Assembly (NCBI RefSeq): GCF_021404465.1
Contig: NZ_JABFTT010000012.1
Location: 110,575-174,574 of the forward strand
From: Billgrantia zhangzhouensis
GTDB taxonomy: Bacteria > Pseudomonadota > Gammaproteobacteria > Pseudomonadales > Halomonadaceae
DNA: 64,000 nucleotides
Reading direction: 5' to 3'
Below the pieces are notes generated by a model. That model made no database searches. It saw only the letters and a list, made by a program, of their open reading frames with translations, and had not been told where the DNA came from. Numbering within the stretch: the first letter of the stretch is position 1; every line of letters begins with the position of its first letter. This document shows positions 59,927 to 64,000 of the stretch, piece after piece. The translations under genes and the position numbers were made by a program.

Positions 59927-60397
59927 CTAGTCGCGGTCGACGCCGCTGGCGCTGTTGCTACCCTGGCGTACGTAAACCTCGAGTTCGCGGCCGCGCTCGT
60001 CGTCGCCCTCGATTTCAATCATACCCCGCTTGTCGATCTGGATCGTCTCGAACGAGACCATGCCTTCGCTGGCAGCGATCTCGAAGACGCTGCGCACGTC
60101 TTCCTCGCTCATGCCCCAGGCGCCACTGACACGCCGTTCGCGCTCTTCCTGCAGCGTCTCGCCATTGTTCAGCAAGATACGTACATCGACGTACCACTCG
60201 TCGTCGATCCAGCCTTCGATTTCGACGCTGTCGCGGCTCTTGGCCTCGATCTCCTCGAAGTGGGTAATGCCGTAGTCGTTGGCCGCGGCGAGCATATCGT
60301 CCAGGCGATCCATCGCCAACTGGTCGGCGTGAGCCACACCGGCCGCCATCAGCAGTGCGGCTGCGGGGATGCCGAGTAGCGCTTTACGTGGGTTCAT
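59927..60397 (-). CDS. Exported PepSY-domain protein
   Basis: The 156-residue protein has a signal peptide (GIPAAALLMAAGVAHA-D) and two PepSY-like halves: ITHFEEIEAKSRDSVEIEGW with WYVDVRILLNNGETLQEE, and SFETIQIDKRGMIEIEGDDE. PepSY domains are thought to inhibit proteases or act in periplasmic signalling. It is divergent from a second PepSY gene that heads a two-component operon, so the divergent promoter region is probably shared under that regulator. Confidence 0.85.
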   Translation of the reverse strand: MNPRKALLGIPAAALLMAAGVAHADQLAMDRLDDMLAAANDYGITHFEEIEAKSRDSVEIEGWIDDEWYVDVRILLNNGETLQEERERRVSGAWGMSEEDVRSVFEIAASEGMVSFETIQIDKRGMIEIEGDDERGRELEVYVRQGSNSASGVDRD

Positions 60398-60482
60398 GAA
60401 GATTCCTCCTTGGTGTTGGACACTATGGCTGATTGCACGGCTAGTTTTAGCACGCCGAGTCTTGCCGTAAGCTGACAGCCTC

Positions 60483-60504
60483 GTTCATCTTGCGTTCATC
60501 TTGA
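60483..60504 (+). promoter_or_regulatory. 11-bp-spaced direct repeat, candidate response-regulator box
   Basis: GTTCATCTTGC is followed directly by GTTCATCTTGA, a repeat with one helical turn spacing, as used by OmpR/PhoB-family dimers. It lies 19-40 nt upstream of the PepSY-RR-HK operon. Autoregulation by the encoded response regulator is inferred. Confidence 0.65.
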
Positions 60505-60522
60505 GCCTGGCACCCTAGCGCC

Positions 60523-60870
60523 ATGATCATTTACCGCCACATGCCTAGCGGCCAGTGCCTCGCCCGCGTCGTGCTCCTTGCACTAGTGCTGGGAGTGGGG
60601 CTGCCGGGCACCGCCGACACCCACCAGCCGCTGCACGGCGAGGTACGTCGTGGCGAGTTGGTGCCGCTGGAGCGGATCCTCGACTGGCTGGAGACACACT
60701 ACCTGGGCGATGTGCTGGGGGTCGAGTTGGAACGCGACGACGGGACGCTACTCTATGAGATCAAGATGATCGGCCCCCAGGGGCAAATCGTGGAGTTCGA
60801 ATTCGATGCCCACAGCGGTCAGTTGATGGCCATGGAAGGCATCAACATCAACGCCATGCGGCGACCATGA
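60523..60870 (+). CDS. Small exported PepSY-domain protein heading the two-component operon
   Basis: The 115-residue protein has a signal peptide (CLARVVLLALVLGVGLPGTA) and a single PepSY domain (LVPLERILDWLETHYLGDVL; LYEIKMIGPQGQIVEFEFDA; SGQLMAMEGININ). It is 10 nt upstream of the response regulator gene. PepSY proteins in this position are common in Pseudomonas and Halomonas sensor systems and may modulate the kinase in the periplasm. Confidence 0.85.
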   Translation: MIIYRHMPSGQCLARVVLLALVLGVGLPGTADTHQPLHGEVRRGELVPLERILDWLETHYLGDVLGVELERDDGTLLYEIKMIGPQGQIVEFEFDAHSGQLMAMEGININAMRRP

Positions 60871-60880
60871 CGGGTGGACG

Positions 60881-61549
60881 ATGAAGCTACTGCTGGTAGA
60901 GGACGACCAGGCGCTGGCCACCGCACTCGGCCAGGCACTGCGCGACGCCGAGTGGGTGGTGGAGCATGCCGCCAGCGGCCAAGAAGCAGACTTCCTACTC
61001 AACACCGAGTCCTATGATGCGGTGATTCTCGACCTGGGACTGCCCGATGGAGACGGCACCCGCTGGCTGAGCGAGTGGCGCGAGGCCGCCATCGACCTGC
61101 CGGTACTGATCCTCACCGCCCGCGAGCGCTGGGCCGATAAGGCGGCCGGTTTCTCGGCCGGCGCCGACGACTACGTGACCAAACCGTTCGAAACCGCCGA
61201 GGTGTTGTTTCGCCTGCGCGCGCTGGTCCGCCGCAGCCACGGCCATGCCCACCCGGTGCTGCGGGTCGGCGAGCTGGCCTACGACACCCACACCCACCAT
61301 GTCACCCTGGCCGGGCGCCCCATCGCTCTCACCGCCCAGGAGTGCCGCCTGCTCGGTTACCTGATGCACGCCGCACCGCGTGTGGTCAGCCGCAGCGAGC
61401 TCGCCGAGCACGTCTACGACCGCGACCATGAACCAGACTCCAACGTCATCGATGTCCAGGTCAGTCGGCTGCGTCGCAAGCTCGGCGCCACCCGCATCGC
61501 CACCCTGCGCGGCCAGGGTTATCGGCTGGTCGAGGGAGAGGCGCCTTGA
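60881..61549 (+). CDS. OmpR/PhoB-family response regulator (QseB/PmrA-like)
   Basis: The 222-residue protein has a receiver domain with phosphoacceptor Asp51 (YDAVILDLGLPDGDG), the acidic pair EDD near the start and Lys101 in DDYVTKPF. A winged-helix output domain follows (ALTAQECRLLGYLMHAAPRV; SNVIDVQVSRLRRKLG; RGQGYRLV). It overlaps the kinase gene by 4 nt. It probably activates its own operon through the upstream direct repeat. Confidence 0.93.
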   Translation: MKLLLVEDDQALATALGQALRDAEWVVEHAASGQEADFLLNTESYDAVILDLGLPDGDGTRWLSEWREAAIDLPVLILTARERWADKAAGFSAGADDYVTKPFETAEVLFRLRALVRRSHGHAHPVLRVGELAYDTHTHHVTLAGRPIALTAQECRLLGYLMHAAPRVVSRSELAEHVYDRDHEPDSNVIDVQVSRLRRKLGATRIATLRGQGYRLVEGEAP

Positions 61550-62904
61550 GCCGTTTGTCGCGGGCATCGATCGCCACCCGCCTGCTGCTGGCGTCACTGC
61601 TGTTGATCCTGCTTGCCCTGCCGCTGTCGGGCATGGCACTCGCCTACCATTTTCGCCTTAGCGTCACCGAAGCCTTTGACGAGCGTCTCGATGCGCTGCT
61701 CAAGGTGGTGTTGGCCAGCGTCGAGTACGATCCGCTCGAGCAAGTCCTGCAGTTCGACAGCACCCTTGGCGACCCGCGCTTCGAGCAGGTCTTTTCCGGC
61801 TGGTATTGGCAGGTCAGCGATGGTGACAGCCAGGTGATCACCTCCCGTTCACTATGGGACCAGCGGCTACCGGTAACCAACCAGCGCCAGATCAGCGTGC
61901 GCGATGAGCATGGCCCTCGCGACAGCCGCCTACGGGTCATCGAGCGCGATATTCGCCTGGCAGGACTCGACGCGCCGCTACACGTCAGCGTGGCACTGGA
62001 GCGTAGCGAGCTGGATGCCGAAATTCGCCGCTTCCAGCAACTGCTGGCGGCGGCCCTGCTAGGCTTGGGCATAGTGCTGCTGTTGGCATTGGCAGCACAA
62101 ATCCGCTGGGGGCTGGCCCCGCTACGGCGCATGCGCAACAACCTGCGGCGCGTCGAAGCCGGTGACGCCGAGCGACTGGATACCATGCTCCCCGCCGAGC
62201 TTGCCCAACTGGCTGGCACCATGAATGGTGTGCTCGACCGCGATCGACGGCTGATCGAGCGTAGCCGGCACACTGCCGGCAACCTGGCCCATGCGCTGAA
62301 GACACCGCTGAGTGTGTTGCGCCTCAAGGTGGCTGGCCTGCCCGAGGAGACACGCGAGCCGCTGCTGATAGAGCTTGCGCGCATCGACGCCGCCGTGCGC
62401 CATCATCTGGCACGGGCCTCCACCGCCGGCGACAGCGGCTGGCTGGGCACGGTCAATGTTGCCCACACCCTGGCGCCGCTGCTCGAGGGACTGACCCGCC
62501 TGGCCGAGCGCCGCGGCCTAGTGCTGGAGAGCGACATCCCAGCCTCGCTAGCCCTCTCGATGGAAGCGCAGGACCTCCAGGAGCTGGTCGGCAATTTGCT
62601 CGACAATGCCCTGCGCTGGGCCGAACGGCGCGTTACCCTGCATATTGCCTGCGACGCCGACCAGCATCGGCTGCAGGTGAGCGACGACGGCCCCGGGATG
62701 AGTACCGAACAGCGCAGCGAAGCGCTAATGCGCGGCAGCCGGCTCGACGAACGGCGCTCCGGCTCTGGGCTGGGGCTGGCGATCGTCGCCGACCTGGTAG
62801 AACTCTACGGTGGCCAACTGGCCCTGAAGCAGGCCAGCCCCCATGGGCTCAGGGTCGAGGTAACGCTGCCGGCTACACCGCATGCCATACGCGACCCACG
62901 ATGA
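61546..62904 (+). CDS. Membrane sensor histidine kinase
   Basis: The 452-residue kinase has TM1 (LLLASLLLILLALPLSGMAL), a periplasmic sensor region (residues 35-165) and TM2 (LLAAALLGLGIVLLLALAAQ). A HAMP-like linker follows, then the H-box GNLAHALKTPLSVLR with His249, N-box NLLDNALRWAERR and G boxes DDGPGMS and GSGLGLAIV. The sensed signal is unknown; QseC/PmrB relatives sense metals or cationic peptides. It uses a TTG start overlapping the response regulator stop. Confidence 0.92.
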   Translation: MSRLSRASIATRLLLASLLLILLALPLSGMALAYHFRLSVTEAFDERLDALLKVVLASVEYDPLEQVLQFDSTLGDPRFEQVFSGWYWQVSDGDSQVITSRSLWDQRLPVTNQRQISVRDEHGPRDSRLRVIERDIRLAGLDAPLHVSVALERSELDAEIRRFQQLLAAALLGLGIVLLLALAAQIRWGLAPLRRMRNNLRRVEAGDAERLDTMLPAELAQLAGTMNGVLDRDRRLIERSRHTAGNLAHALKTPLSVLRLKVAGLPEETREPLLIELARIDAAVRHHLARASTAGDSGWLGTVNVAHTLAPLLEGLTRLAERRGLVLESDIPASLALSMEAQDLQELVGNLLDNALRWAERRVTLHIACDADQHRLQVSDDGPGMSTEQRSEALMRGSRLDERRSGSGLGLAIVADLVELYGGQLALKQASPHGLRVEVTLPATPHAIRDPR

Positions 62905-62968
62905 ACGCTGCCGCTGCGCTACCCGACGTACTTCCGTCCATTTGCCATTGACAAACCCGGAGTCCGCT

Positions 62969-63709
62969 ATGTCTCGCGCTATCGAAATCCCCGCCGCCGA
63001 CGGCACCATCGACGCTCATGTCTTCACGCCCGGGAGCGCCAAAGGCCCGCTGCCGGCCGTGGTGCTGTTCACCGACATCGGCGGCCTGCGCTCCTGCTAT
63101 CACGAGAAAGCCCAGCAGATCGCGGACAATGGCTATGCCGTGTTGATGCCCAATATCTACTATCGCGATGTACACGGCCCTGTCGTGCCGAAGGGCAAAT
63201 CCTTCCGCGACCCGGACGTGCGATCGGTACTGTTCGGCTATGCCGGCCACCTCACGCTCGAGGCACTGTCCCGCGACTTCGCCGCGCTGCTGAAATGCAT
63301 CGACACCGAGGCCGAATTCGCCGACGGCAAAATAGGCGTAGTGGGCTACTGCATGACCGGCGCCTTCGCGCTGCGCATGGCGGCCGAACATCCCGAGCGC
63401 GTTGCCGCTGCGGCTGGCTTTCATTCGGCCAACTTGGCCAAGGCCGACGACCCGAACAGCCTCGTGCACGTGGTTGGCACCATCAAGGGGCGTGTCTATC
63501 TCGGCCACGCCGACAAGGACGATCTACTGCCTCCCGACCAGATCGCCCGCCTGGACGAAGCCCTGGCCAAGGCCGGGGTGAATTTCACCACCGAACTCTA
63601 CAAGGGCGCCGCCCACGGCTTCACCGCCAAGGACGCCCCCAGCTACGACGCGGCCGCCGATGCCCTGCATCACAAGCGGTTGGCGATGTTACTGGAAGAG
63701 ACGCTGTAG
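62969..63709 (+). CDS. Dienelactone hydrolase family protein
   Basis: The 246-residue alpha/beta-hydrolase has the dienelactone hydrolase triad: Cys128 in VGYCMTGAFAL, an Asp in GHADKDDLLP (Asp182 or Asp184) and His216 in KGAAHGFTAKD. Members open lactone rings or hydrolyse small esters. The ATG giving MSRAIEIPAADG was chosen as family similarity begins there. It follows the kinase by 64 nt, likely as a separate gene. A GGCGGCC/GGCCGC-rich hairpin just beyond the stop may terminate it. Confidence 0.9.
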   Translation: MSRAIEIPAADGTIDAHVFTPGSAKGPLPAVVLFTDIGGLRSCYHEKAQQIADNGYAVLMPNIYYRDVHGPVVPKGKSFRDPDVRSVLFGYAGHLTLEALSRDFAALLKCIDTEAEFADGKIGVVGYCMTGAFALRMAAEHPERVAAAAGFHSANLAKADDPNSLVHVVGTIKGRVYLGHADKDDLLPPDQIARLDEALAKAGVNFTTELYKGAAHGFTAKDAPSYDAAADALHHKRLAMLLEETL

Positions 63710-63887
63710 CGGGGCGGCCTGCTTTATCGGCGGCCCCGGGGGATGGGGCCGCGGTGGTTTGGCAGAGCTGCTATTGGGAGAGTGGGGAGGCGTGGCTGGT
63801 TACTTAGCTTGTATCTGCATTCGGCCGAGGCTGTGTGAAAACGCGGCTCCCGCTATACTCTCCCTGTGACTGCTCGTGGAGGTGCCG

Positions 63888-64000
63888 ATGAAGCGATTCG
63901 TTGCAGGAGAGTCTCGATCGCAAGCCACGTTGTTCCCTGAGCTTCTGGATGATTTCGTCGCAGAGGACAACCCGGTCCGAGCCATCGAGGCCTTCGTCGA
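63888..64000 (+). mobile_element. IS1182-family transposase, 5-prime end (cut by window edge)
   Basis: The 37 visible residues (MKRFVAGESRSQATLFPELL then DDFVAEDNPVRAIEAFV) match the conserved N-terminus of IS1182-family transposases. The upstream sequence TGTGTGAAAACGCGG (63832-63846) could be the IS left end. The element continues beyond the window. The 180 nt between the hydrolase and this start contain a GC-rich hairpin and no gene. Confidence 0.85.

Noticed and set aside
1..64000. CRISPR arrays, rRNA or tRNA genes
   Set aside because: No regularly spaced repeats, conserved rRNA segments or cloverleaf-like sequences with CCA ends were noticed on either strand.

Overview
The window is GC-rich, densely coded DNA from a gammaproteobacterium. 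Protein families, codon use and the dispersed intergenic repeats suggest Halomonas or a close relative. This assignment is recognition only; no search could be run. No rRNA, tRNA or CRISPR array is visible. Most genes are ordinary chromosomal metabolism, transport and regulation. One stretch (about 39.3-47.6 kb) looks like acquired or decaying accessory DNA, and an IS1182-type element begins at the right edge.

Left part (0-17 kb): a GST gene and soxR face an ABC exporter across a promoter with a SoxR-box-like palindrome in a 19-bp spacer. A CrgA-type LysR regulator is divergent from a MexEF-OprN-like tripartite RND pump. The pump operon carries a MITE-like repeat between adaptor and permease. 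Next come a dbpA-RIO kinase pair, a lipoprotein chorismate mutase, and a convergent membrane-bound PQQ dehydrogenase of the glucose/quinate/shikimate family.

Centre-left (17.3-24.2 kb) holds the most interesting system. It is a translationally coupled operon of a TonB-dependent receptor, a very large CobN-like protein with a signal peptide and C-terminal membrane anchor, an ExbB/TolQ-like channel protein, and a DUF2149 protein with an ExbD-like intramembrane Asp motif. A Zur-like operator core lies just upstream. The layout suggests a cell-envelope metal-tetrapyrrole or metallophore processing machine with its own proton motor, made under zinc (or other metal) starvation. It is not vitamin B12 synthesis.

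Middle (24-39 kb): small regulator/transporter/enzyme units, including AraC-MFS pairs, an AadA-like nucleotidyltransferase, a NepI-like exporter, an amino-acid racemase, an ArsR-DUF899 operon with a truncated SRPBCC gene, an arylamine N-acetyltransferase, and a LysR regulator opposite a DUF1127 gene. Two repeat elements fill intergenic gaps here.

39.3-47.6 kb: bounded by IS5- and ISL3-family transposase remnants. This cluster encodes two asparaginases, a DSD1-family aldolase/dehydratase, a DauR-like regulator with a clear inverted-repeat operator, a threo-3-hydroxyaspartate/serine dehydratase, RidA and a GntP-type permease, followed by a remnant of an amino-acid/dicarboxylate symporter. It fits catabolism of 3-hydroxyaspartate, D-amino acids or asparagine. 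The permease and the second asparaginase each have a single-base frameshift.

Right part (47.7-64 kb): a cell-wall hydrolase, an ACR3/BASS-like transporter, a ParD-like/methionine aminopeptidase pair, a Na+/Ca2+ antiporter, a nitrilase-family hydrolase, and an internally deleted EamA exporter. Then comes a mevalonate-utilisation-like operon (class II HMG-CoA reductase, TctA-type permease, small membrane protein) divergent from a MocR regulator. After that are PepSY proteins with a two-component system, a dienelactone hydrolase, and the start of an IS1182-family transposase.
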